Below are positions 25,813 to 34,734 of a stretch of 64,000 bases of DNA, in pieces. The notes beneath the pieces were generated by a model. It was given only the letters and a program-made list of their open reading frames with translations, did no database searches and was not told where the DNA came from. Position 1 is the stretch's first letter. Each line of letters begins with the position of its first letter. This DNA is from Candidatus Synechococcus calcipolaris G9 (GTDB taxonomy: Bacteria > Cyanobacteriota > Cyanobacteriia > Thermosynechococcales > Thermosynechococcaceae): NCBI RefSeq assembly GCF_029582805.1, contig NZ_JAKKUT010000002.1, forward strand, positions 186,001 to 250,000, given 5' to 3'. The translations under genes and the position numbers were made by a program.

Positions 25813-28122
25813 TTAACGACTTTCCGCTAGGGGATGGAGCCGCAGTACTGATTGAATCAAGGCCCAGGCAGTTTTGTGTTCCGGGACTTTCATATCCCCC
25901 CACTGTCCAGGTTGGCAGTAAAGGTAGGTAATTAAGCGGCGTTGTTTCCGTAAGGATAGGTGAATAAAACTAATGCCCAGTTCTACGCTGTAGTTGGCAG
26001 ATGACTGAGAATTCTTTGCCAAGACTTTATTCTCAGGGTTTGAAGTCCTGCGCTTGTGCCAACGCAATTCAGCATCAATGGGTAAATCAGCCAGGGGATT
26101 GGGGTCTAAAAGCCAAAATACTCTTTTATTATTATTTTCCCGATAATTATCATGCTGGATCGCAGAAGCCGAGGCGGAGATCGCCGGACCCACCTGATCC
26201 GGTAGACATTTGAAGTTTGGCTGAGAATCACACATCTTGTGGGTTAAAAGAATGCGAGCTCCTGCTTCAGAAATATCTAGGGTATGCCCCCGAAAATGAT
26301 TTTGGCCCACCTGAAATTCACAGAGTTCTTGGCGAAAAAATCGCGTATGTTGCCGTTGGGGTACATCAATTGCCACAAGGATACAAATTAAAAGCAGGGA
26401 TAGATTATAGGCTGACCAAATTAAGTTGATGTTTAAACTATCGGGATTGACCACGGTATCTTGGAGGCCCACGGTACGACTAACAATCCCAGTAATAACG
26501 AGACCAGCAAGGAGCAGCAGAGGTAGCAACAGGAACCAGTTAATTGAAATATTTTGAGAATTCACGTCTCCCTTGGGAGTCACCTTAAAGGGCTTGGCAC
26601 TACGGGAAAAGAAGGTATGGAAGATGGTGAGGGTCATGGGCACGCAAAGAATCGTTTCGTAAACATCGGACCAAAAGGCCGATCTCCGCCCCTCCGTTAG
26701 CCAGGAAAAGGCCATAATATTAGCCAGATAGTAGGGTAAGTAAAAATAGAGAACTTCATTAACGGTTGCCCGCAGGGGAGCGAGGCCAAAAAGTAAGAAA
26801 GCCAAGGGAATCAGCAGGAAAATGACCCGAGGAATGGCTAAAAACCAATAGATCAGACTCAGGGTATGGGAAAGTCGTTGGAGAAAACCCAGACCTGGAA
26901 TGGTAAAAAAGTTCGTCTTAGAAAAAAGCAGATGTAGGGTTCCCTGGCCCCAGCGTAACCGTTGATTGATATAGGCACTAATGCTTTCTGGAGCGAGACC
27001 GGCAGATAGAGCCTCATTCAGATACTTAATCCGGTAGCCATGGGCCTGGAGTTGAATCGAGGTGAAATAATCCTCCGTAATACTGTCGGTGGGAATGCCG
27101 CCAATTTCATCTAGGGCCGATCTCCGGATCAAAAAACAACTTCCGCAGCAGATTACGGAATTAAAGAAATCCCGACTGGGTTGAATATAGCGGAAAAATA
27201 AATTTTGCTCGTTATTCAGAATTCCTTCGAGTCCGAGATTGACGGAAATGGGATCTTCATTAAAAAAGTGCTGGGGGGTTTGCAGCAGGGCTGTATTTTC
27301 CTCCTGAAAAAAACCAAGGGTACGGGTTAAAAAATTACGGGTAGGCACAAAATCCGCATCAAAGACAACCATTATTTCCCCATGGATAGAGGGCAGGGCA
27401 TGGTTAATGTTACCGGCCTTGGCATGACGGTTATCCGGGCGATCGCGGTATTCACAGCCCAATTCTGCCGCTAGGGCCCGCACCGCCGGCCGCCGAGTAT
27501 CATCCAAAAGGTAAATGGTTTTATGGGGGTACTCCATGGCTTGGCAACCAATCACAGTACGCCGCAGAATTTCGACTCCTTCGTTATAGGTGGGAATGAC
27601 CACATCCACCGTTGGTTGATAGGTTCCATCGATCACGGCTGCACTGAGGCGATCTGCCTCTTTAGTTCGGTCAATGGAAAAGATCGTATGGGTAAAAAAG
27701 GAAACCGTATTCACAACGGTAAGCAGTTCCGCCAAAAATAAGATGACCGACAATGTTCCATTGAGGGGATCATCTAAATTGAGGCTGCTAAAAAATCGCC
27801 AAAATTCATAACGAATACCTAGAAAAGCAATTCCCCCACTGACAAGCATACGGGTTAAAAATGTGGGACGGGGAAATAGCTCCTTCAACAAAAAGGTAAA
27901 AGTAACGGCAATAAAGGATGGCAAAAGTAGGGAGGTAAGATTATTGCCCCCAGGATGGAAAAGTATTTGGCCACGATGCCACAACCCTAATAGATTTGGG
28001 AGACTATTCCGCCAGTCCACTTGGAGAAGTAAGGCAATTCCAAAAGCAGCAATTCCCAACAGGAAAAGATAGTAATCTGACTGTTGTAATAATTTTTTCA
28101 ATTTCATTATGCTAGATGACAA
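25813..28122 (-). CDS. Cellulose synthase catalytic subunit with PilZ domain
   Basis: The 769-residue membrane protein is a BcsA-like processive GT2 enzyme. Three N-terminal helices are followed by the glycosyltransferase domain (about 170-400): VVIPTYNEG, LLDDTRRPAV, VVFDADFVPTRNF, SITEDYFTSIQLQ and QRLRWGQG, which give the D, DxD, TED and QxxRW residues. About four further helices follow. A PilZ domain (about 595-690) shows the c-di-GMP motifs RQHTR and DISEAGAR. It should make beta-1,4-glucan when c-di-GMP rises. A thermophilic relative (Tll0007) controls cell aggregation. No BcsB or BcsC gene is next to it. Confidence 0.9.
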   Translation of the reverse strand: MSSSIMKLKKLLQQSDYYLFLLGIAAFGIALLLQVDWRNSLPNLLGLWHRGQILFHPGGNNLTSLLLPSFIAVTFTFLLKELFPRPTFLTRMLVSGGIAFLGIRYEFWRFFSSLNLDDPLNGTLSVILFLAELLTVVNTVSFFTHTIFSIDRTKEADRLSAAVIDGTYQPTVDVVIPTYNEGVEILRRTVIGCQAMEYPHKTIYLLDDTRRPAVRALAAELGCEYRDRPDNRHAKAGNINHALPSIHGEIMVVFDADFVPTRNFLTRTLGFFQEENTALLQTPQHFFNEDPISVNLGLEGILNNEQNLFFRYIQPSRDFFNSVICCGSCFLIRRSALDEIGGIPTDSITEDYFTSIQLQAHGYRIKYLNEALSAGLAPESISAYINQRLRWGQGTLHLLFSKTNFFTIPGLGFLQRLSHTLSLIYWFLAIPRVIFLLIPLAFLLFGLAPLRATVNEVLYFYLPYYLANIMAFSWLTEGRRSAFWSDVYETILCVPMTLTIFHTFFSRSAKPFKVTPKGDVNSQNISINWFLLLPLLLLAGLVITGIVSRTVGLQDTVVNPDSLNINLIWSAYNLSLLLICILVAIDVPQRQHTRFFRQELCEFQVGQNHFRGHTLDISEAGARILLTHKMCDSQPNFKCLPDQVGPAISASASAIQHDNYRENNNKRVFWLLDPNPLADLPIDAELRWHKRRTSNPENKVLAKNSQSSANYSVELGISFIHLSLRKQRRLITYLYCQPGQWGDMKVPEHKTAWALIQSVLRLHPLAESR

Positions 28123-28202
28123 TGTGTCGCGTGTTATTATTTGTTCTAAATGCAGTCAAAGCAAAGCAGGGCTTAGTATTTGCCCTATTCAGATATTAAA
28201 TT

Positions 28203-28233
28203 TAGACCCATTACATCACTAGACCCATTACAT
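28203..28233. repeat. Two direct copies of TAGACCCATTACAT
   Basis: The 14-base word occurs at 28203-28216 and again at 28220-28233, a period of 17. It lies 81-111 bases upstream of the cellulose synthase start. Such spacing could suit a dimeric regulator, but only the repetition itself is seen. Confidence 0.6.
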
Positions 28234-28951
28234 AATCTGTAAACGGGAATCTGCAATAATGGGCCTAGATTGAATTCAGCGCGAGGCCCGAATGATTTTG
28301 ATGGGCGATCGCTAAAACTTTGTCGCTTTGCTTAAGTCGACTTTGTTTCTTGGCTTGAAATAGAAATGCTTTTTGCTGCGTTGGATTAGGTGAAAATAAT
28401 TGCTGGCAGCGTGGGATAGTGACAGATAAAACAGTAATACATGAGCAGATTGTGCAAGGGTGCAACAACAGGAAATCAAACGATGTCGAAAACATAAGAA
28501 GTACACAAGACAGGGTACGTTCATACTATGACGACTCAGGGTTTTTGTCAAGCTTAGGGCAAAGCATTCTATCAGCTTCTCGCCTGTCAAGCATCCATCA
28601 CTGCTGGCATACATCTTGATAGCGTCTCGATTGTCCCATCAATTTATCGTTGAATGATTATTATTTTGATACTCTAATAATTTGATTCAAAAACCACCAG
28701 CCATTGCGCATCAAGTTTTTAATACTACGGCGTGAAAGTACTCTCGCACAGTTTCGCCATTCATCTTCCTCCTGAAGCGCTTTGTGTACTGAAAATACAA
28801 CACTCTAGGATCGTCAGCTTTGAAACCTACAAAACTGAGATAATTAAGCTAAACTTGTTCTGTTTTAGCCTTGTCAGAAGGCTGCTGGTGGCTATTTTTT
28901 TGCAAGATCGGTTACTCGCACAGACTGATGGCAGACCCTAAGCGTTGAAAA

Positions 28952-28987
28952 CTCGATTAATCGAGGTGCCCTTAAGTATAATTTATT
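28952..28987. repeat. Terminal-repeat remnant with palindrome
   Basis: CTCGATTAATCGAG (28952-28965) is a perfect palindrome. It runs into CGAGGTGCCCTT (28962-28973), which recurs at the right end of the inverted repeat near 51.66 kb. The following TTAAGTATAATTTATT (28972-28987) recurs at 46418. This is likely one end of an inserted element next to the cobA 3' end. Confidence 0.5.
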
Positions 28988-29006
28988 ACGCATAGTTACC
29001 TATTGC

Positions 29007-29786
29007 CTAACTGAGACCCATTTGATCTCCATAGTTTTGGGCAATCTCGCGAATATTTACGACCGTTCCAATCACAATCAGGGTAGGGGTTTCGATGGGG
29101 GTTGTTTCCAGGATCGCCGCCGCATTGGCCAACTGGGTGGTAACGATTTGCTGATGGATCGTGGTACCAGAGGTAATAAAGGCGAGGGGGGTTTGGGGAT
29201 CTCGGCCGCCGGCTATAAGTTCTTGGCAAATATCCTTGATATTGTGCAGCCCCATATAAATGACAATGGTGTCTACAGCCTGGGCGATCGCCCGCCAATT
29301 CACGCGGGGTTGATAGCGGCCAATAGCTTCATGGCCCGTCACAAATAAAACCGAGGAACTGTAGTCTCGGTGGGTCAGGGGAATGTGAGCGTAGGCCGGG
29401 GCAGCAATACCACTAGTCACCCCAGGCACAATTTCCACGGGAATGCCTACCTGAACCAAGGCTAGAAATTCTTCACCGCCACGACCAAAGATAAAGGGAT
29501 CTCCCCCCTTGAGACGGACAATCACCGCTTCCCCTTGGGCATAGTGCATGAGTAGCTGGGTAATTTCCGGTTGGTTTAGGGTATGATTCCCACGACGTTT
29601 GCCAACATGAACTTGCTTCGCCTGGGGATTAATTAAACCTAAAATTGCTGGACTAATGAGGGCATCGTAAAGAACCACATCAGCACATTCTAATAGGGTT
29701 TTTGCCCGCACCGTTAACAGACCCGGATCCCCGGGACCAGAACCAACTAAATAGACCTTTCCTAGATAAGTTGCGCGATCGCCCAT
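29007..29786 (-). CDS. cobA: Uroporphyrinogen-III C-methyltransferase
   Basis: The 259-residue SUMT methylates uroporphyrinogen III at C2 and C7 to precorrin-2, the branch point to siroheme and corrinoids. Signatures: KVYLVGSGPGDPGLLTVRA (start), DVVLYDALIS, VHVGKRRGNH, VIVRLKGGDPFIFGRGGEE, and PGVTSGIAAPAYAHIPLTHRD. I use the ATG at 29786 because the 30 residues added by the upstream ATG at 29876 do not belong to the family. It is a stand-alone SUMT without an HemD or CysG fusion. It is one of three corrinoid loci in the window. Confidence 0.95.
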   Translation of the reverse strand: MGDRATYLGKVYLVGSGPGDPGLLTVRAKTLLECADVVLYDALISPAILGLINPQAKQVHVGKRRGNHTLNQPEITQLLMHYAQGEAVIVRLKGGDPFIFGRGGEEFLALVQVGIPVEIVPGVTSGIAAPAYAHIPLTHRDYSSSVLFVTGHEAIGRYQPRVNWRAIAQAVDTIVIYMGLHNIKDICQELIAGGRDPQTPLAFITSGTTIHQQIVTTQLANAAAILETTPIETPTLIVIGTVVNIREIAQNYGDQMGLS

Positions 29787-29963
29787 GAATTTATGAGTAC
29801 ACAGTGTAAAGAGAATAATGAGAGAAGTAAAAGAATGATAGCATTGCTTTCCTTTGGGGATGCCTCTGAAGAACAATTCCCTATGCTTCGTCCCAATTTG
29901 GTGACTGAGTTGTTCCCCTAGGGCGATCGCATAGAATTATTTTAGGTTGCCCGATTTTGTACT

Positions 29964-30560
29964 ATGATCGTCAGTCCTTCCGTCCACCTGCCGAAGACCT
30001 TGCGTGTCACCGACGAAGAGTTCCTGGAATTCGTCAAATCTAACCCTGACATCAGGTTCGAGCGCGCCGCTGTCGGCGAATTAATTGCTATGTCTCCTAC
30101 TGGAAGCCAAAGTGGACATTATAATTCGGAGTTAAATGGCGATGTTGTCCTTTGGAATCGGCAGCAGCGACTGGGCAAAGTATTTGATTCCTCCACGGGT
30201 TTTCACTTACCGAATGGTGCGATTCGCTCCCCTGATGTGGCCTGGGTTGCTCAAGATCGCTGGGATGCCCTTGCCGTAGAGCAACAAAAAGGGTTTGCGC
30301 CCCTTTGTCCTGATTTTGTGATTGAGCTAGTCTCGGAAACCGATGATTTAGCAACGATTCAAGCCAAAATGCAGGAATACATCGAAAATGGCTGTCGGCT
30401 GGGTTGGTTAATTAACCCCAAAACTAGAACTGTTGAGATTTATCGATGTGGGGGTGGGGTTGAAATGGTTTCTTTTGATACTGCGATTTCTGGAGAAGAC
30501 GTTTTACTGGGATTTCAACTGAATTTGCGGGTTTTGTTTTCTAAAGGGCACATCGAATAA
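29964..30560 (+). CDS. Uma2-family (DUF820) nuclease-like protein
   Basis: The 198-residue protein has the Uma2 fold of PD-(D/E)XK nucleases: ELIAMSPTGSQSG near 42, IRSPDVAWVAQDRW near 92, then FVIELVSETDDLATIQAKM near 120, in which the acidic residues and lysine form the presumed metal site, and LGWLINPKTRTVEIYR. The family is massively expanded in cyanobacteria and has no proven cellular role. It stands alone between cobA and the tRNA-Arg gene. Confidence 0.85.
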   Translation: MIVSPSVHLPKTLRVTDEEFLEFVKSNPDIRFERAAVGELIAMSPTGSQSGHYNSELNGDVVLWNRQQRLGKVFDSSTGFHLPNGAIRSPDVAWVAQDRWDALAVEQQKGFAPLCPDFVIELVSETDDLATIQAKMQEYIENGCRLGWLINPKTRTVEIYRCGGGVEMVSFDTAISGEDVLLGFQLNLRVLFSKGHIE

Positions 30561-30719
30561 TCCTCAAAAGCATTGTGAATATGCGATCATGCTGGAGAAT
30601 ATTCCATGATTTCAAGCAGGCTATGGGACAAAAACGATCTTGGGACGTAGACGATCGCCCTGAAAAATGATCAGCAAAGTAGCTTAGAGTAGTTAATCAC
30701 TAGCAAGAAAAAAGGGGAA

Positions 30720-30792
30720 CGCGCCCGGATGGATTTGAACCATCGACCGATCGCTTAGAAGGCGAGTGCTCTATCCCCTGAGCTACGGGCGC
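30720..30792 (-). tRNA. tRNA-Arg (UCU)
   Basis: On the minus strand the sequence starts GCGCCCGTAGCTCAGG and ends CCGGGCGC plus a G discriminator. The seven-base acceptor stem GCGCCCG/CGGGCGC is perfect. The anticodon loop CTTCTAA gives TCT, hence arginine AGA/AGG. The outermost anticodon-stem pair is a mismatch. The T arm is GATGGTTCAAATCCATC. CCA is not encoded. Confidence 0.93.
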
Positions 30793-30804
30793 ACCGAGGG
30801 TTAT

Positions 30805-31797
30805 TTAAGCATAGCCATGTTCCTGGAACCAATCAATGGCATCCTGGAGGGCTTGGTCAATGGGGCTTTGGGGTAAACCTAGTTCTTTTACGGCTTTACT
30901 GGCATCATAAAACATTTTTTGCCGTGCCATTTGTACCCCAGCAATGGGAACAGACGGCGGTTTACCCAGCTTGGTTAAGAGCATTTCGTCTATCCAGGCA
31001 ACGGCAAGGGGAAGTTGGATCGGAATCGCTCCCCAAGGTCGGGGTAGGCCCGTTAGGGTGGCTAAACGATTTAGAATCTCCCCCAGGGTAAGGTTTTGAT
31101 GGCCCAAAATATAGCGATCGCCCCTTTTGCCCTTTTCTAGGGCTAGGAGGTGGCCCATCACCACATCCCGCACATGGATCAGGTTCAATCCGGTTTCCAC
31201 ATAGACGGGCATTTGACCCCGCAAAAATTTCAAAATCATCTCACCCGTGGGGGTGGGTTTAGCATCCCAGGGGCCAATGGGGGTACTGGGATTGACAATG
31301 ACAATATCCTGGCCCTGCTGCACGGCGTTGACCGCTTCCTGCTCGGCCCAATACTTAGATTTTTTGTAATCACCGATGAGTTTTTCGGGGGGACTTTGAT
31401 AGGCCTCTGTCCCCGGCTGACCCGATGGATCCACGCCGATCGCCGCCACGGAACTGGTATAGACGGTGCGCTCTATTCCGGCTTGACGGGCCGCTGCCAG
31501 GATATTGCGTGTGCCTAAGACATTACTTTGGTGGAGAATATCCCGATCCCGTTGCCAAAGGCTGTAATGGGCCGCCACATGGAAGAGAACGGAACAGCCC
31601 TGCATCTGCTGTGCTAAATCGGCTGGGTTTACGTTTAAGTCCCCCGGAATCAGATCAATGCCGAGGGTGTGGAGATGGGGAACCCGATCTGGATTTCTTA
31701 CCAGGGCCCTGATTTGATACCCTTTTTCCACCAGGAGATGGACTAAATTCGTGCCAACAAAGCCACTGGCTCCAGTGACAAAAGCAGAGACGGCCAT
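30805..31797 (-). CDS. hpnA: HpnA-like hopanoid-associated sugar epimerase
   Basis: The 330-residue protein is an extended short-chain dehydrogenase. It has the NAD-binding FVTGASGFVGTNLVHLL, VLFHVAAHYSLW, YTSSVAAIG, YKKSKYWAEQEA (YxxxK catalytic pair), and VIVNPSTPIGPWDAKPTPTG followed by LNLIHVRDVVMGHLLALEKG. These match the HpnA subgroup that accompanies hopanoid gene sets. HpnA is thought to modify the sugar side chain, but its reaction is unproven. It is seven bases downstream of the DevA-like ATPase and probably co-transcribed with it. Confidence 0.85.
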   Translation of the reverse strand: MAVSAFVTGASGFVGTNLVHLLVEKGYQIRALVRNPDRVPHLHTLGIDLIPGDLNVNPADLAQQMQGCSVLFHVAAHYSLWQRDRDILHQSNVLGTRNILAAARQAGIERTVYTSSVAAIGVDPSGQPGTEAYQSPPEKLIGDYKKSKYWAEQEAVNAVQQGQDIVIVNPSTPIGPWDAKPTPTGEMILKFLRGQMPVYVETGLNLIHVRDVVMGHLLALEKGKRGDRYILGHQNLTLGEILNRLATLTGLPRPWGAIPIQLPLAVAWIDEMLLTKLGKPPSVPIAGVQMARQKMFYDASKAVKELGLPQSPIDQALQDAIDWFQEHGYA

Positions 31798-31805
31798 GGA
31801 TTAAC

Positions 31806-32543
31806 TCAATGGGGCATTTCAATGGGACTATCGGTAATCATCCCATCTTCCAGATAGGTAATGCGATCGGCAATGTCGGCAATGCGGCGATCGTGGGTCA
31901 CCATCAGCACCGTGCATCCTTTTTCCTTGGCTAAAAACTTCAAAATCTCAATGACTTGCCGACCACTATGGGAGTCTAGGGCCGCCGTAGGTTCATCGGC
32001 AAGAATCAGCTGGGGATCCCCCGCCAAGGCCCGGGCGATCGCCACCCGTTGTTTTTGGCCGCCGGAGAGGTCTTGGGGTAAGTAATCTAATCGATGGATC
32101 AGTCCCACCTGCTCCAAGAGTTGCCCCGCTTTTTGTTTGGCCTCATGGCCGCGAATTCCCTTGAGATTAAAGGTGGTTTCTACGTTTTCTAAGGCTGTTA
32201 GGGCCGGAAATAGGTTAAACCCTTGAAAAATAAAACCGATATGCTCTAAACGAAAACGAGCAAGGGCCCGCTTCGAGAGGGCAGTAATATTTTTACCAAG
32301 AAGATGAACTTGGCCACTGGTGGGGGTGAGAATCCCCGACAGGATGGATAATAGGGTGGTTTTCCCCGACCCCGATGGCCCCATCAATAGCTCGATGCTT
32401 CCCGCAGGGACAGATAGGTTGATATTTTGCAAAACGGGAACCATCTGTTGTCCTGCTCGAAAGTTCATGCCGACATCGGATGCGGCAATGACAATATTTT
32501 GATCGGGAGAAATAAACAAGGACGATGCAGATAAAAATTGCAT
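31806..32543 (-). CDS. ABC transporter ATP-binding protein (DevA/LolD-like)
   Basis: The 245-residue ATPase has a Walker A GPSGSGKTTLL (about 56), a Q loop IFQGFNLFPALTALENV, the signature LSGGQKQRVAIARAL, Walker B LILADEPTAALD and the H loop MVTHDRR. This arrangement fits the MacB/LolD/DevA group that powers lipid or glycolipid export. Normally DevB (membrane fusion) and DevC (permease) genes adjoin; here none does. The gene precedes hpnA by nine bases, so a link to hopanoid or outer-membrane lipid handling is conceivable but is inference. Confidence 0.88.
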   Translation of the reverse strand: MQFLSASSLFISPDQNIVIAASDVGMNFRAGQQMVPVLQNINLSVPAGSIELLMGPSGSGKTTLLSILSGILTPTSGQVHLLGKNITALSKRALARFRLEHIGFIFQGFNLFPALTALENVETTFNLKGIRGHEAKQKAGQLLEQVGLIHRLDYLPQDLSGGQKQRVAIARALAGDPQLILADEPTAALDSHSGRQVIEILKFLAKEKGCTVLMVTHDRRIADIADRITYLEDGMITDSPIEMPH

Positions 32544-32656
32544 GATCAGGGAGAGCTAGGGTGCTGGCTGGCGATCGCTGAGGTCATAATACCCTCCAAT
32601 TTACGGTGGCAACAACCCCAAACCCATTTAATTTAGCAGGCCATACCTCAAATGTT

Positions 32657-34231
32657 CTAGGGGAGCCAATTTTCTTCTTCCCGTTCCCGGAGGTCTTCAA
32701 GGGGGCGGCTGAGTTGGGCAGGAATAACTTTACCAAGGCTTTCCGGTAGTTTGGCGATCGCTTCCTGGACAAAGGCTTTAATAAATTCATCCCGGCGATT
32801 CAGTTGAAACTGCTGTTGCACCACTTCCGTCATGCCCCCATCCCCCCAATCCTGGTTATGGCGAAAATATTCAATAAAACTTTTTCCGGCAATGCGGGTG
32901 AGGTAGGCTGCACTAATACTTTGGACAGCTTTGCCAATGACGATGCCCCCCAAACTGAGTTGCAGAGCCGCTGCGATCAAATCCACGGCTCCCTTGACAA
33001 TACCGAGACTGGCGAGGGTTTTGCCCAGGGATAGGGCCAGATCCCGGCCGCGATCGCGGTTAAGTTCACAGCCATAGACCTTGCCAATTTCCACCACCAT
33101 TTGGGCATTCACCGCAGCGGTGGCCAATAGATCTACTACCGGAATCGGCGTAACACAAATGACCCCGGCCCCAATCCACTGATACCGCTCTACGACCTTT
33201 TCCGCCTGCCGTCGCCGCTGTTGATCAATAATTTGCCTGGCTTCATCCCCTAGGCGTTGGGATTGGAGCAAAATATTATCGGCAATTAAATCATCTCCCT
33301 CATCCCGTAAAACCGCTGCCATCCGCCGAATCAGGGGCAAAATATGGGGTTGGGGATCAAGCCATTCCCCCGTTTCTAGGCGCAGGGGTTGGGGATGGGC
33401 GGCAATACCGATAACATCCGCCGCCGCAATAAGTCCCTTCACCCGCCAACGCAATTGTTTGAGGAGGGCCAGCTGATCCTCCTCCGGCAAGAGATCAATT
33501 TTGTTCAGCACCAAGAGCGATCGCTTCCCCATATCGACCAAGTTAACGAGGGGGGTATATTCAGACTGGCGCAGATCATTATCTAAAACAAATAGGAGGA
33601 GATCCGCCTCGGCGGCCAATTGGCGTGCCATTTGCTCCCGATAGGTTCCGGCAATGCCTGCCTCTAGGATGCCAGGGGTATCGGTCACTAGAATTTCCTG
33701 ATCCATGTCCCCCAGCCAGAAGCTATAGGTTTCCCCCACATCCGTGGTTCCCATGGGGGCCCCCACCTCCCCCACCATCTCCCCTAGGAGGGCATTCACT
33801 AGGGAGGTTTTACCGGCGGAACCGGTCCCAAAAACAACCACCCGAAATTCTTGGCGGACAAAACTATCTTCTAATTCCCTAGCCCGAATCAATAGGGCTT
33901 GGCGAGCTACTTCATCTTCAATTTGACTCAGTTGCCGCCGCACCGCCCGCAGGGTTTCTTCCGCCGCCTCGGTTTTTTCCACGGGAACCCGCAGATGGGG
34001 CGATCGCCGCTTTTTTTTGCCCCCTTTACCAAAGAGAAAGAGGTAATAGAAAAAGGCATAGACCAGGCCCGCCAGCAGGGCAATCAACAGCAGCAGTAAA
34101 ATATTGGCGAGCAGGGGCGTTGTAAAGGAGACCTGAATATAAAGCCAATGAAGGGAGTTCACTAGCCAGAGCATCAGGCCCAAGATAACGCCTAGACCAA
34201 CTAGGAGTACAAACCAACGGCGGGGGGACAT
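32657..34231 (-). CDS. DUF697 GTPase, membrane associated
   Basis: The 524-residue protein starts with two membrane helices (about 6-28 and 37-66) and a basic linker. A TRAFAC GTPase domain follows (about 130-300), with P-loop FGTGSAGKTSLVNALL, an APMGTTDVGE switch, DTPGILEAG and NKIDLLPEE. The C-terminal DUF697 domain (about 330-480) has GAGVICVTPIPVVDLLATAAVNAQM and further hydrophobic segments. Cyanobacteria and chloroplasts have such Era/EngA-like membrane GTPases; their role is not settled. The small membrane protein gene is 41 bases upstream. Confidence 0.85.
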   Translation of the reverse strand: MSPRRWFVLLVGLGVILGLMLWLVNSLHWLYIQVSFTTPLLANILLLLLIALLAGLVYAFFYYLFLFGKGGKKKRRSPHLRVPVEKTEAAEETLRAVRRQLSQIEDEVARQALLIRARELEDSFVRQEFRVVVFGTGSAGKTSLVNALLGEMVGEVGAPMGTTDVGETYSFWLGDMDQEILVTDTPGILEAGIAGTYREQMARQLAAEADLLLFVLDNDLRQSEYTPLVNLVDMGKRSLLVLNKIDLLPEEDQLALLKQLRWRVKGLIAAADVIGIAAHPQPLRLETGEWLDPQPHILPLIRRMAAVLRDEGDDLIADNILLQSQRLGDEARQIIDQQRRRQAEKVVERYQWIGAGVICVTPIPVVDLLATAAVNAQMVVEIGKVYGCELNRDRGRDLALSLGKTLASLGIVKGAVDLIAAALQLSLGGIVIGKAVQSISAAYLTRIAGKSFIEYFRHNQDWGDGGMTEVVQQQFQLNRRDEFIKAFVQEAIAKLPESLGKVIPAQLSRPLEDLREREEENWLP

Positions 34232-34272
34232 AGGTCACAACTAAGGGGGCAATGGCTCACTAAAGGGGCAAA

Positions 34273-34671
34273 CTAAGGCAAGTATTTAGAAAGGCGACTA
34301 AGGCCAGGAATACGGAGCGATCGCCGTTGCCACACCCGTACCATGAGCCAAAGACTGACGACAAAATAACTGGAACTCCAGAGACTATTAATAACCAGAA
34401 AACCAGATTGGGTGATACCGAAGCCTTCACTAAACCCCGCCCCCCAATTCAGTAGCCCATACCCCAGAACCCAGGTCAATGCCAACGTAATGGCCAGACG
34501 ACTCACAGCCCGTTGCCGGCGATCGCTGCTGCGTTGACTTAGATTCCAGAGGGATGGAATTAAACCAAAAATGGGCATCAAGTAAATAAATAACCAGAGC
34601 CGTTGTAATGTGGGATTTTCAAAGGCTTCCCGATCAATGGGATCAAAGGCCTCAGGGATGGGAGGTTCCAT
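34273..34671 (-). CDS. Small membrane protein, unknown
   Basis: The 132-residue protein has three predicted helices (about 23-43, 57-77 and 86-112) and a basic C-terminus. The N-terminal residues are acidic and proline-rich (EPPIPEAFDPIDREAFE). I recognise a cyanobacterial style but no named family. It is on the same strand as, and 41 bases upstream of, the DUF697 GTPase, so a joint membrane function is possible. Confidence 0.65.
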   Translation of the reverse strand: MEPPIPEAFDPIDREAFENPTLQRLWLFIYLMPIFGLIPSLWNLSQRSSDRRQRAVSRLAITLALTWVLGYGLLNWGAGFSEGFGITQSGFLVINSLWSSSYFVVSLWLMVRVWQRRSLRIPGLSRLSKYLP

Positions 34672-34734
34672 GGCGAATGGGGTGGGGTGGTACTATTCTA
34701 CTCAACTTTTTCCATCCCCATTCTCCAAAGGTCA

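Larger units (their letters stand above)
28123..29006. other. 884-base gene-poor region upstream of cellulose synthase
   Basis: I find no gene I can support here. Short frames on both strands have no recognisable sequence and look random in composition. The stretch holds a tandem 14-base repeat close to the cellulose synthase start (28203-28233), one HIP1 site, and an IS/MITE-type terminal repeat at its right end (28952-28987). It is probably a long regulatory leader plus the remains of an inserted element. Confidence 0.5.

Noticed and set aside
28265-28619. Several overlapping 60-100 residue frames in the gap before cellulose synthase
   Set aside because: They overlap on both strands, have no recognisable motif or plausible start context, and read as chance frames in AT-rich DNA.
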